A stretch of 64,000 bases of DNA, taken from assembly GCA_964017045.1 (NCBI GenBank), contig OZ024810.1, positions 18,099,204-18,163,203 of the forward strand, given 5' to 3'. The stretch comes from Omphiscola glabra (taxonomy: Eukaryota; Mollusca; Gastropoda; Lymnaeidae). The position numbers and the translations under genes were made by a program. Under the pieces are notes generated by a model that was not told the DNA's origin, searched no databases, and saw only the letters and a list, made by a program, of their open reading frames with translations. This document shows, in pieces, positions 49,546 through 61,424 of this stretch (its first letter is position 1; the number at the start of each line of letters is the position of its first letter).

Positions 49546-49790
49546 TTTAGGGTTCAGGTTATGTTTAGGGATAGATTTAGGGTTCAGGTTATGTTTAGGG
49601 ATAGATTTAGGGTTCAGGTTATGTTTAGGGATAGATTTAGGGTTCAGGTTATGTTTAGGGATAGATTTAGGGTTCAGGTTATGTTTAGGGATAGATTTAG
49701 GGTTCAGGTTATGTTTAGGGATAGATTTAGGGTTCAAGTTATGTTTAGGGATAGATTTAGGGTTCAGGTTAGGGATACATTTAGGAAATT
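49546..49790. repeat. Minisatellite, 30-bp unit, about eight copies, with telomere-like TTTAGGG
   Basis: The unit is ATGTTTAGGGATAGATTTAG followed by GGTTCAGGTT. TTTAGGG occurs twice per unit. Long ORFs in several frames on both strands are artefacts of a period divisible by three. Confidence 0.93.
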
Positions 49791-50368
49791 TTTTCATTAT
49801 TTTTAAACGTTTTATTGGCGGCCATGGTAAAAAACGCGGCCCGATCTCTTCGCATTTACCCATTTTACTAATTTATTAGATTTATTTCGATGTTTAAAGA
49901 TTACTAATTTATTAAAACTATCTTAGTGAAAGTAATCTAGGGCCACTTCCAGCATCCCGGTGCACATTTTTTCTCTATCCGGTGATGGAGTGTGGTCATG
50001 ACAACCTGAAAGAGCTAGCATTCAAGGGAAAGGGGTTAATGGACTATTTGAAAGTTATTCCCGGTATTTTCCATCCAATTTGGATGCTAAACTGCATTCT
50101 TTGGGTTTCAATGAGGTGCAATTGCTAAAAACTGAGTATTTAATACATTTACAGCTTACGGAATGGTCAACGTGACTCAACAAAACAGAGATAAATCAAG
50201 AAGCTCTAATGACATTTGCGTCACCGGAAGACAAGTATTTAAAGTAATCGATGACAAAATTAATTTATAATTAGAAGCGATGGCCACTAAAGTTTTTGCC
50301 TCATTTTTTGATATGCGCAGACATACCTACTTAATCCGGCAATGGCACTAATCCTTGTGCGTCTAAGA

Positions 50369-50512
50369 CAGTGGTTCTCAACCTTCGTAATGACCCTATA
50401 ATACAGTTCCTCGTGTTGTGGTGACTGACCCCCAACCATAAAATTATTTTCGTATTACTTCATGAGTAAGTTTTTTTCCTATGGCCTTAGGCGACCCCTG
50501 TATAAGCCGCTG
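50369..50512 (+). mobile_element. Short hAT element resembling SPIN
   Basis: It starts CAGTGGTTCTCAACCTTCGT and ends GCCGCTG, whose complement CAGCGGCTTATACAGGGG pairs with the start. The interior ACAGTTCCTCGTGTTGTGGT, CCCCAACCATAAAATTATTT and TTAGGCGACCCCTGT closely match what I remember of the non-autonomous SPIN hAT consensus known for horizontal transfer. The octamers GTCTAAGA and TTCAAAGG agree at five of eight positions. Much of the SPIN interior is missing (144 bp). Confidence 0.75.
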
Positions 50513-50969
50513 TTCAAAGGACTCTAACCACAAGCACAACGCTGGGCAATGGTGTGTTCCCATTATAGTCATTAAAGTGTAGAAAGATATCAGATATCCT
50601 CGTGAAGAAAGCTGTAGAAAATATGGCGTGAAAAACAGACGTCCCAGCATATTGCTTTCATTGGCGCGTTAAGAGAGTGCGTGGGTCGGGAACCCGCGGC
50701 TGGTTCTTTGATTTTGATTTTTCCCATGTAGCTCTTGGATACTATTAGTTACTAGACCAATATTTATCTATTTGGCTCTTTGCCATGGAATATTTCCCGA
50801 CCCTTGTGATTAGAGGCATTATACTTGGGACCTAGTCAGACCCCTGCAGTTAATTAGCTTCCCGCCACGTCTGTTCCCGCGCTATGATACACAACTCAAA
50901 CATAACGATTTCCACAACCTCGCAGTCTCAAAGACTTTCCGAGTAAGAAGCGGAGCGAAGTAATGAATG

Positions 50970-51140
50970 TCTCCAAGTGTGCAAAATATATGTCCCCAAG
51001 TGTGCAAGATGTGTGTCCCTGATTGTGCAAGACGTATGTCCCCCAAGTGTGCAAGATGTATGTCCCCGAGTGTGCAACATGTGTGTCCCCGAGTGTGCAA
51101 CATGTGTGTCCCCGAGTGTGCAAGATGAATGTCTCAGAGT
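50970..51140. repeat. Minisatellite, 24-bp unit, about six copies
   Basis: Copies of GTGTGCAAGATGTGTGTCCC followed by CGA or CAA; the last copies are nearly identical and the first more divergent. Confidence 0.85.
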
Positions 51141-51377
51141 ATGCATCAATTTCACATTTGGCCTGGGAAGGTGCTTGATTCTACCACCATAAGCAAGACT
51201 TTTGTAGTTTGTTTTTGTCTGAGACTTGCGTCATTAATAAAGCTGAACGTGTACTATTTTATTTACACAAATTGTGTCGAATGAATTTACTTTTTCTGGT
51301 TTGTAGTGTTTCCATGACAAGAGGATTGTAATACTGTCCTCTGTGGATGCTTAAAAAAATAATTAAAATTAGGTTTA

Positions 51378-51606
51378 ACCATCTCCCAATGTATTGCTGT
51401 TTGACCATCTCTCAATGTATTGCTGTTTGACCATCTCTCAATGTATTGCTGTTTGACCATCTCCCCATGTATTGCTGTTTGACCATCTCCCAATGTATTG
51501 CTGTTTGACCATCTCCACCATGTATTGCTGTTTGACCATCTCCCCCATGTATTGCTGTTTGACCATCTCCCCCATGTATTGCTGTTTGACCATCTCCCTG
51601 TGTAAT
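51378..51606. repeat. Minisatellite, 27-28-bp unit, eight to nine copies
   Basis: The unit is GACCATCTCCCAATGTATTG followed by CTGTTT; variants have CTCAATG, CCCCATG and CACCATG in the middle. Confidence 0.92.
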
Positions 51607-51609
51607 GTT

Positions 51610-54600
51610 GCATATGCTGGACATTTTTTGCCCATAGCTAAATAGGCAGATGCAATATTTATATATTTGAAACTTGTACCTCCTGGTTATGAGCCAGACG
51701 GGCTGCCTTTGAGTTTGAGCCACTCAAAATTTGAACAGTAAAGACATAAAGAATTTTCCATCATTAAAAAAACAACAACCCCCAACAGAACATAGTTCAC
51801 CACAGTTTCAAAATGAGCAAAACAAATAATAGAAAGAAACAAAAAAAAAAGACAGGAAGGCCTTGTTTGCATATAATTATTTATATAAGTAATTACTGAA
51901 TTGTAGCACCATAGAACTTTGGTTTTTAAAATCTTCATGGCCAGAGTAATGCAATCACTGCTTAACAGAATTCAATGCTTTGTCATCCATGCTACAAAAA
52001 AAAAAAAAAAAAAAAGCTCCTTCCTGAAGTAAGTTCTTGTTGTAACAGCCAAATTTATTTAAAAATAATACCAACATTTTAAAATTCAAAATGTGATACA
52101 AGTAGTTTTCATGTTATCTTATATTGAGAAAATTAATAATTTTGTGCAGAAAACCAATGTTGGTGCATGATACCAGGCACCCCCACCCCCCACCCCCAAA
52201 TCTATATTTAGAATTAAATCTGCCAACTTAATGGGATACACAAATCCGTATTATGTCTAAGGCCTGTTGACCAGTTTTGTTCTGCAAACAAATGTGAAAT
52301 CTGGCACACCAACTCTTAAAGATTAATACCTTTTTGTGTGATCTTTTCTTGAAAAAGAAGGAATTCAGCTAGGTTAAAAAAAAAAGGGGTATAATTTAAA
52401 ATAATTATTTTGTCCTCATTTAAATAAAATTAAACTTTTGTTCTGATTAAACAAAAAAACAAAAAAAAATGTGTGATAATATAATTTTTTTATATGTAAA
52501 AGTGGCATTCAATATTTGAAATAAATAAACTTCAAAGTAGACAATTATATATGCTATTAATTGTTATATTTCAAATTTATTTCCTCTCAGATGCTATGGA
52601 CAAGTCAGATTTCAGCTTGAAATTCAAGTCATACCATTGGATAGATTTTCATTAAAATGTTAAAAAAAAAAACAACTAATTTTTTGGTCACTGGTATTTC
52701 ATTTATAATAATAGTAATAGTGTTAACTTTTTTTTTGAAACAGCCATGATTTGATCTACCTGTGATGATTTCTCAATTTGATTCCCCTTTAAGTTTAAGG
52801 GTAACATTGGATTCATTTGTATAAAAGGGTTTGACCGTGATAAAGCTTTTTAAGTAGATTAATGAGACACAAACAGATTTGGGTAAATAAAATGATGTGG
52901 GCTGAGCTTTAAAAACAAAGCAGTGTGTCTCATTAATCTTCATTAGTTTAGCATGCTTTAAAGCACAGAGCTCAAAAAAGGTAAAATACTTGACATTTAA
53001 ATACCTTATACTTTTATAGATGATGTCAATCTATGAAGAAGCATGCAATTCATTTTCTGAAATATTTTTAAAAGAGAGAAGAAAACATACAGGCAGGATG
53101 CTTTGTTATGCAGTAATAGTAGACTCATCCACAGATGCTTCATGATGAATTCATGAAAAATGCCTTATTTATTATTATAAAATATATCAATATTCCAAAT
53201 TAAAACATTCTCACACAGAATTTTTTTTAAATTTCTGTCAGAGCACTTGGAAGATACATTTTTATACATTACTTTTGTGTTTGAAGAGTATTTTCTTTGA
53301 AACACATGCCTAAAAATCTATGAGGAATTTTTAAAATTTATTTTAAAAAGCTTCTTGCTCATTGAATAATAATTACATAAATTTGGATAAAGTTTGCTAA
53401 AAAAATAATTTAAAAAAAACTAGCTGATTTGAAGTATTTTCTATAATGTTTTCAGTTGCCTAATGCAAAAAGCAGCTTTTGAAGAGATAACTGAAAGCTA
53501 TGTTACATTGTTCCTTTTGATCTTGTCTATGAGTAAACTGAACCCCTGTCTTCAAAAAAAAAAAGCAAAAACATTCATTTATAAATGTAAACATATTTTA
53601 AACTAATGAAATATTTTTTCTCTTACCAACTACAAGTTACTACAAGGCACCATTTAAACTCACAGTTGGAAAAAAAACAAAAAAAAACAGTAGTTAATGA
53701 AGTACTATGTATAAACAGGTGGACTATGAAAGCTTTACGGAAATAAATGTACACATTTTTGGGTTATGTTAAACAGTTAACATGCTAGCTAGTTGATATA
53801 TATATATATACATAAAGTAAGAAGCTTGGTATATTGCTTTAAATAAGCAGTCTGAAAAGTTTCAGTACATTCACGACGAGCAGGCTGACAGTTATCCTGT
53901 CACGTATATTTTAATATTTTAGTTAAAAATATGTTGATTAAGAGAAAGATTCAAAGAAGATTTTTACTCTACATATTACTAGCATAAAATTCAACATGAT
54001 TTTGCAATTATAAAATAATATTTTAATGCATCTTTCTGTTACTTTTGGAATAAAATAGAAGTTCTTTCCTGTTAATAAGATTAAGAAGTCTAATTATATC
54101 GTATTCTTGGAAAGTAAGCAAATAAACTCTAAACACATTTCTCTCAAGGCAAAAATTCTCACACAAATTTGAGTATAAATAATTATCTTCAAATTACATA
54201 AGTTTCAGCATTCACTCAATGTTTTAACATTATTTTTAATATTATTCCCGATCTAGTAGACATTAAAGCTATATCCATTACCTGGCCATTTCCCTACAAC
54301 AAAAGGACATGCATGCATGACTATAAATAAAATATAGATCTAAATAAGATTCTGGTACTATGTGTGCTGATTTTTCACATTTGAGCTTGTACACAGAAAA
54401 TAAGATGTACATGTAGATAAATCAAAGCACACACATTTTATAGCAGACTTGACAAAGAAACAGGGTTAAAAATAGCATTAGATCATAAGGAAAAAGAAAA
54501 AAGCAACAATCACACTGGTTTAGAAATAAATAAAAGCATCATAATAACAAAATTGAAAATGCACATGTACAAAATGCAGTAAAATATGTTCACTATTCCT

Positions 54601-55440
54601 AGGTAATCAAAATTTTCTTAATGCAAAAATAATAAAATCTTTACATAACAAATATTTTGTTGATAATGCCAAGAGTAGTTAGCGGTAACAAAACTTGCAT
54701 CAAACATTTTAAGCAAATTACCAGAGTGCCAGACTTAGTTTACAGAGCGTTACCGGTTGTAATATGTTATATCGACAGATCCATTCAGGTAAAAACGACT
54801 AAAATTTTAAACTTTGTAAAGACAAGATAAATTGTTAGTAATTACTTTTATTATCTAGACTATAAAATTAATATTGTAGGCAGCAAAAATGATCATATAT
54901 GATATTTTATTTTAATATCAAATACAAGACAAAGTTTAAAAATCTCAGTTTTTATCAAGTGTTACTGCCAATTTGTCACAAATTAATATCTCAGATTAGA
55001 CCCCAGTTTTTATCAAGTGGTACTGCCAATTTGTCACAAATTCATAAAAAAAAGAGTATCATTGGTCATGTTTGGCTCTGGGGGGCTTTCAAGGTTTCCT
55101 AATACTGGTGTTGATATCTAACTTGAATTACATTTACGTCTGGCCATGTTGTGCTCATAAATATAAAGGACAGCCAAAAAAGAACTAAAATTCTTTTTAA
55201 AGCATACAAATTTATTATCTCTTGATTATTAATTGAATCAAATTTAAAAATAATTGTAAAAAAACAAATGAAATTATGGAGAAAAAAAAAAACACAAGGA
55301 AATAAAACCAACCCAACTTACAAATAAATTGTAACAGTCGTTTATTTTTACATATCATTTAGAGCAACTGCCAGTTTAGCACAAGCCAAAGAGAAATTGA
55401 TAGTTATCAACATGACACAACAAACCCATCTTTTTACAAC
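51610..55440. other. AT-rich sequence without recognised genes
   Basis: No supported exon. It contains long A runs, a TA microsatellite (about 53796-53812), a 15-bp inverted repeat (52856-52870 with 52925-52939) and a tandem duplication at about 54940-55045 (TTTTTATCAAGTGNTACTGCC twice). The right end may include 3' UTR of the minus-strand collagen gene. Confidence 0.45.
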
Positions 55441-55443
55441 TTA

Positions 55444-55449
55444 TTTATT
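55444..55449 (-). terminator. Candidate polyadenylation signal AATAAA for the endostatin gene
   Basis: AATAAA on the minus strand about 310 bp downstream of the endostatin stop codon. Other A/T-rich candidates exist nearby, so the choice is tentative. Confidence 0.35.
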
Positions 55450-55589
55450 GGCGACTCATGAGCACTTGTTTGCCAAGAGTCAGCATTGTTTACAAATGAT
55501 TCTAAGAAATACAAAAAAGCGCAACACAAGTGGTATTGTAACAAGTCAATGACTGAAGTATCAATGAATGGTAGACATAGTTTAGTGTG

Positions 55590-55591
55590 TT

Positions 55592-55628
<37 letters not shown>

Positions 55629-55652
55629 AGATTTATATATATATTTATGTAT
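55590..55652. repeat. TA microsatellite in the presumed 3' UTR
   Basis: Three TA runs separated by TT or GATT. Confidence 0.85.
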
Positions 55653-55759
55653 AAAAATCTGATCTCTTGACTTCATTAAAACAGTTATAAATCAATCACT
55701 CACCCTCTCTCACAAGCACTTGCAACAATAGACAATTTGTCAAAAACCTAGATCATAAC

Positions 55760-55967
55760 TTACACGTCCCGCCTTGCTGTGTTTTCTATACATAAAACAA
55801 TAAAAGCATTGTTACACGTGTATTCTGTCTGGTCTAACAACATATGTTTCATCAGAGAGCTGGCTCTGCCCATCTCATCATTGGAGCGAGAGTGCCACTT
55901 GCTACAAAACTTGCCCTCCAAGAACTCACCCCTTTCATTGGAACCATGCCAAATTATCTTTTGAGGC
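55760..55967 (-). CDS. Terminal exon of collagen XV/XVIII-type (multiplexin) gene, C-terminal part of endostatin
   Basis: After acceptor TTTTTTCAG the exon completes a Trp codon and reads PQKIIWHGSNERGEFLEGKF, CSKWHSRSNDEMGRASSLMK and CNNAFIVLCIENTARRDV before TAA at 55760-55762. It aligns with the end of vertebrate endostatin (WPQKVIWHGSS...C..WRT...GLAS.L......C....IVLCIENSF). The three Cys here and the one in the first endostatin exon account for the family's two disulfides. Endostatin is a secreted proteolytic fragment that binds heparan sulfate. The stop lies within an excellent donor-like sequence GACGT|GTAAGT, so an alternative downstream exon cannot be excluded. Confidence 0.93.
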
Positions 55968-56272
55968 CTGAAAAAATTTTTTTTTTTTAAAACAGGAAAT
56001 AATTAAAACTTGTAGCAAATTTTTTTTTTTACAGAGGCCAACAGAGAAAACTAGACTATTTATGAATTTTGTTTTGTTCTTATTGTCAGGTTATACCCAT
56101 ACTCTGTTTTGGCCATTCCCTTTATGCATTTACAAGGTTTCAATACTTCTGTGTTTAAAATAATAATTCTCTGCAATCAAATTTTAATAACATACATCCC
56201 TCGCAGATAATATAATTTAAATTTGATAAATGGACCCTTATTGTCATTGTTCCATCCAAACTCTGAACTCAC

Positions 56273-56388
56273 CAGTTTTGATCTATCATGATATCTTTCC
56301 CATCAAAAGAATAAATAGGTGTTTTATTGTTGAAGTAAGCGCCAGAGCCATCAGTCATAGATTCCCAGGAATTAAACAACATTTGGCC
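56273..56388 (-). CDS. Endostatin exon 3 of 4
   Basis: 116 bp between TTTCTCTCCTAG and AAACTG|GTGAGT; phase 0 in, phase 2 out. It encodes GQMLFNSWESMTDGSGAYFN and then TPIYSFDGKDIMIDQN, equivalent to GQVLFNNWDSIF...IPIYSFDGRDIMTDPSW of human collagen XV. The TG left over joins G of the last exon to form Trp. Confidence 0.94.
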
Positions 56389-56407
56389 CTAGGAGAGAAA
56401 AGAGAGA

Positions 56408-56640
56408 ATAAATGAATGTTTTATTATTACCTTAATCAAAAATGTCACGCTCTGATTACTTCTAAGCATTCAAATGTTTTATTATTACTTTAATTAAAAA
56501 TGTCATGCTCTGATTACTTCTAAGCATTCAAATGTTTTATTATTACTTTAAGTAAAAGTGTCATGCTCTCATTGCTTCTAAGCATTCAAATGTTTAGAAG
56601 TGATCAGAGCATGACATTTTTTTTCTTATGTCAATTTTTT
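56408..56640. repeat. Tandem repeat of about 58 bp, three copies plus an inverted partial copy
   Basis: Copies of ATGTTTTATTATTACTTTAA with TGTCATGCTCTGATTACTTC and TAAGCATTCAA. A fourth, inverted piece (TTAGAAGTGATCAGAGCATG at about 56593) can pair with the others as a hairpin. It lies in the intron between the second and third endostatin exons. Confidence 0.85.
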
Positions 56641-57150
56641 TTGCTATCCAAAAACACAAAAGAAATCTAATAAAATTCTTCTCTACAGAATACTTGTAAA
56701 GACTTGTAAAATGAGAGAGTAAAGTGTTGTCTTTTGTCAATAATTTTCATTTCATGTCACTTTCATTCAACTGTCTTCAATAAAATATTAAACAAGTAAA
56801 GTTTTTTAAACGACTTTTCCTTTTTTAAAAATTAAATCCCACTAAAAATGATTTATAAAATTAAATTTTGTTTCTTATATTGAAAAGTTCATATAACCAT
56901 ATAATTAACCAGACCAACATGAATTTCATTTTCCATACATAATTCAGCATTTAGTAACAGTTTCTCTTCATGTGAGTCAAAAGCTCTACACTTAAAAAAA
57001 AATTTTTAAGTAAGGTTTTTTTTTCCCCGGTTAAAAATAAAAAAATTAAATAAAGTTGCGCAAATAAATCTGATAAAAAATGTGCATGTCCTTTTATTAC
57101 ACCTCATTATTAGATAATATAAAATGTCTAACAACTACTCAATAATTTAC

Positions 57151-57348
57151 CTTGGAATTAACAACTGGAATCTGCCTATCCCTGGAGTAGTAGACAATGG
57201 AGTTAAGGTTTTGTGTTTCTGATGAGAGGAACGCTCTATATGTGCCATGGAGACCATTTCGTCTAGCCTGCCTGTGGCATTCATAGTCAGCACCTCGTAT
57301 TCCTCGCATGGAACCAGCCAGGGGTTTGTCTAGTGCTAAAAGGTGGAG
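57151..57348 (-). CDS. Endostatin exon 2 of 4
   Basis: 198 bp (66 codons), phase 0 on both sides, bounded by TTATTCCCAG and TCCAAG|GTAAAT. It encodes LHLLALDKPLAGSMRGIRGA, DYECHRQARRNGLHGTYRAF, LSSETQNLNSIVYY and RDRQIPVVNSK. The match to the N-terminal half of vertebrate endostatin (LHL.ALN.P..G..RGIRGADFQCF.QAR..GL..TYRAFLSS.LQDL..IV......PIVNLK) is unmistakable, with the first disulfide Cys kept. Confidence 0.95.
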
Positions 57349-57599
57349 CTGGGAATAACGCAAAATAACCAAATATGATACTGATATATATATATATATA
57401 TATACATATGAAACTGAAAATTATTTAACAAAACAATTATCCTAATTAGTATATCCATTTTATTCATATTTGATCTCATTTAGAAAAGTTTATACAAGTA
57501 ATATAAACATAAATATATTTTAAAAAACTACATTTTCCACTTTTAAATTTTCCATTTCACAATTGAAGGCTAAAATTCTATGGGCTTCAGAGGTTGACA

Positions 57600-58073
57600 A
57601 CAAAGGGGGGGGGGGCGTCCCACCCCCAAAAGTGTATTGATTAGTCTAGAAGGGAGAAGTCATGAGATCAAACCTAACTATGCTAAGAATGAATGTAAGT
57701 AGTTTAACACAAAGGTTTCAGCCTCATACTTCTTCATGACATAAAGAAGCATGACTAAAATAGTTGAGAAACCACAGGGACTGGATGTCTTGCAAGCTCT
57801 TAGCCATGGTTCACAAATTTTTAATTTCTTAGAATCATGTGTTAATTATAATGAAATAGGTTGTGCTATTAAGAGTCACCTGCATCTCATTCTTTTTCTA
57901 GGAGGAACTGTCTTGTACTTTTATACCAAAGTTTGTATTGGCAGCTTACTGCAAGAGGCACTTAACTACACATCAGAGCTAGTTTTATACTTTCTACAGG
58001 TGACAATTAGAGGAAAGTTACACAGAATATAAAAACTCTAGGTTTCCAAGACAATGTTATGAGAAAAACTTAC
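57600..58073. other. Intron of the endostatin gene
   Basis: No additional exon seen. An 84-93 codon plus-strand frame (from 57751) has no recognisable family and lies antisense to the gene. Confidence 0.5.
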
Positions 58074-58130
58074 CATTGCACCATGTACATATTGGGGCGG
58101 AGCTATTATAATCGGTGGTGATTCAGTGGT
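58074..58130 (-). CDS. Hinge exon preceding endostatin
   Basis: 57 bp (19 codons), phase 0 on both sides, between TTTATTACAG and GCAATG|GTAAGT. It encodes TTESPPIIIAPPQYVHGAM, a Pro-rich segment that joins directly to LHLLALDKP. This is where the flexible, protease-sensitive hinge lies in collagen XV/XVIII. Strong splice sites and exact phase support it. Confidence 0.85.
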
Positions 58131-58139
58131 CTGTAATAA

Positions 58140-59700
58140 AGGAGTGTTGTGGGTTAATTTTGACATTGATTATTTAGCTAATCATCAAGTTATTAACTAT
58201 GAACAATGAAATGAAAATATAATCTTGGTTCCTGTTTTGCTTTTAAGTAATTATATGCACTGAAGTGTTAATGTGTTCTTAGAATGTTCATGTGCACTTT
58301 TGAAGAATGTTGGCAAAGTCAAGAAGTTTTCTCTAGATTAAAAAAAATCCTTATGTAATTATGTTTTTGAGCTAACAAAGTTACAAATTTTTTAGTGGGC
58401 CAATATAAAACACAGAGTAAAAGTATAATTTGGTCCCAAAGACTTTTAAATAATTCTCTTCATTTTTATTAAAGACTCCATTAAAATTAATGAAAAAAAA
58501 AATATGGCTATTGTAATGTAATTAAAGGTAAGTAAAGGCCCACAATAGACAAAAAAAAAAATGAAGTTTGAAAATGTTAAATTGTTATTGCACATGTATT
58601 TGAGATGGGTTGATGAAGATTAAAAAAAAATTAAAAAATAGACATTGAATTGCAACTATATTTCCATTGATGTTCTCACATAGAGCACCAAGTAAAAGAA
58701 ACAAATGCAAATGAAAAGCAGAGGGGGATGGAAATTAAAGGAAAAAAAATTATGGATACACTAACATTTAGGTGATAGTGAAAAATGTGCACAAAAAATT
58801 CCAACTGTAGGGTTGATAAGATTATTAGTCATGTCAAAAGCAATTAGTAAGAACAAGCCAAGCCCACCTATTAGCTCACTGATCCACGACGTTGTGCACA
58901 AAAGGAAAGTGTTAGTACGGAAAGAGAATGTATTTCCAGGGACTACTAAAAATTAAGCTCATTTTACTGGAGGGCCCTGTGAACTGAGATTTTATTAGTG
59001 AATTTATTATGAATTTGGGATGAATAGCACGGTGAATAGAAATTATATTGGTGAATTTATTTAGAACCAGGCACTGTAACCGACACAATCATGGTTACAT
59101 AAATTACAGAATTAAATTAACTGCTTCCAGTCAAGACAATGCAATATTCCTTGTGTGGAAAGTTTGTAAAGCAGATAGAGGAGAAACATGAATACAAAAC
59201 TCAATGTTTGCTGTGACTCTCATTTAACAGAATCTTTGAGAAATGATGCCATTAATTTTCTTAGACAATTAAAAACTGTGATTAGTTTCTGGACTTCCAT
59301 TCCCAAGTTTATACTTGAATGTTTTGTGGGTTTGACGATTCTGCAATTTATAATCAAACATCACCCACTTTAAAAAGACTCTTTGGTCAAAATAAGACAC
59401 TGGAAACAAAAAAAAAAACGAATTACTTTCTTTTAACTGAGACAATTTGAAATATTAAAAACAGTATGCTATTTTTTGACATGTCCATAGGCTGAATATA
59501 AACTCTGAGAGATTTAATTATTCTTGCTCTGTATTCTAAAAGTTTAAACAAACAAATTGAAAGACCAGGGTGAGGTATGATGTAATCCTAATATGTTATG
59601 GCAAAAACACACAAGACAAAAAAAAAAAAAAAAAAGGCCCAACCCAATAAAAAGCAAATATTCCATGCAGTGTACAACATTAGCTTGTGCTTATCCCCCT
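58140..59700. other. Intron of the endostatin gene, AT-rich
   Basis: No collagenous Gly-X-Y exon or trimerisation-domain exon was recognised on either strand. Confidence 0.45.
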
Positions 59701-59708
59701 TCACTTAC

Positions 59709-59729
59709 ACTCATCACCTTTTGATCCAA
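59709..59729 (-). CDS. Putative 21-bp microexon of the endostatin gene
   Basis: TTTCCTTTTCAG, then 21 bp encoding LDQKVMS, then GTAAGTGAAG: both splice sites are near consensus and the phase (0/0) fits the flanking exons. Such sites can occur by chance in 4 kb, so transcript support is required. Confidence 0.35.
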
Positions 59730-60666
59730 CTGAAAAGGAAATTGGCTCATGAAAATGGAGGACATAGCCAGGGGTAAACAATTTTGAAATATGTCTTCTG
59801 AAAACGATCATTAATGCTTCCAAGAGTACAGGTCAAGGTTACGGAATATCTGTCAGCCTGTGGCAGTTTTAACTATGCCAAGAGTGTTTTGAGGGCCCAC
59901 GTGAGAATTTTATGTTAACCCATGGGGAGCAGGACATTTATAGAAATAGTTCATTTACTTGATTGACTTCGTTTAAAATAGAGCTGGCATAAAAAAAACA
60001 AAAAAACAAGTTACTCAAATGTGCTTACTGGATGTCAACCTTTCTAATTATTATTCTCTCCCCCCTCCCCCCTCCCCTAAATGTTAAAGAGATTAAATAT
60101 TTAATTTCAGGAGCTCAGCACAATTAGTGAACCTAGAGCAGAGAGGATACATTTGTTACAAGTGATACAAATCAGCTATTATCACATATGATGTGCAGAT
60201 AAACAAGAAACATGACCACAACCATTGTTTTAAAAAACACAAGTGTGCGATATAACATTGTTTCTTAAGTTTGGAATAATATGTGTAAAAATTGTACAAC
60301 GATTAAAAAATTTTTAAAAATAAAAATAGAGCTGTCTAGACACTGGTTAATAGGCATGTAGAAAATAGTGCTGTAATAAAAGTTGACTTAATCATTAATC
60401 ATTTCTGGACTCAAGTTCCAGCCTTTCTATTAAGCCGTCCACTGGTCCATGTTTCTTTAACAAGCAGGTGGATCTTTATGAAAAGCTAACAAATTTAACA
60501 TTTCTACTTTGTACTGAACATTATTATATTTGACATCTGTAAAATTTTAACACAAATACAACAATGGGATTCTGAAAGATAATTTAATGAGTTAAACTAT
60601 TGAGTTAAATCTACCCCTTTTTTGCAGCTTATCTTGGAGGAAACCAGTTTGAATTTTTGAAGTGGC

Positions 60667-61009
60667 TATTGGTACCCAGGTACCAGAATTGAGAGGTTGG
60701 GATTAAAAAAGGATTTAAAATATTATTGTTGGGTTTGTAAGACCAAATGATGTATCAAATGAAAGAAAATTGAATGTACTATTTAGTCAAAATGAACACG
60801 GACACGCGGCGCCACCATTCGCACCCGGGTACCATTAGGCTCAATGCTATCCGGATGTCATTTGTGGTAGTTTATTTTAGTAAAACTGAAGAATTAAGAT
60901 TACAAACGTATAGTACATTCAATTATCTTTCATTTGATACCTCATTTGGTCTTACAAACCCAACAATGATATTTTAAATCGTTTTTTAATCCCAACCCGG
61001 GTACCAATA
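60667..61009. mobile_element. Palindromic MITE, 343 bp
   Basis: The left arm TATTGGTACCC...GTTGGGATTAAAAAA, then TTGTTGGGTTTGTAAGACCA and TATCAAATGAAAG, is repeated inverted on the right for over 100 bp. The centre contains CGCGGCGCCACC and ACCCGGGTACCATTAGG. Target duplication is not clear; superfamily unassigned. Confidence 0.75.
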
Positions 61010-61376
61010 AGTGCAGCCTTGAATTTTACCTCCCTTCCTTTCCCTATCTTTCAGAAAACTATGGTAAAATTAGTGTAATAATTTACATTAAATTAACACA
61101 TCTAATCAGGATTTATTTCTTTTTTTTAAAGTATAGCAGTTCATCTCAAAGAGTTAGAAAAAAAAAAGGACAGCTTCGAATTTATTTTAATGAGAGACAT
61201 TCTTGTACTAAATTAATGTAGATTGGAAACACATATGCTCCTAAGAAAATTGTAAAGAGCACATATAATTCAAATGGAAACATTAATATGAGGCCATCTG
61301 GTAAGGATTCAAAAGGAAAAAAAATAGAATATGGTATTTGTTACATTTTATTCAAGGTGGGCAAAGCCACAAAGAC

Positions 61377-61424
61377 AGTGATAATGACTGGCCAATGTTT
61401 TGATAATGACTGGCCAATGTTTTG
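61377..61424. repeat. 22-bp duplication
   Basis: Two copies of GATAATGACTGGCCAATGTT. Confidence 0.8.

Noticed and set aside
49462..49879. ORFs over 110 codons across the TTTAGGG minisatellite on both strands
   Set aside because: A 30-bp period keeps any frame open.
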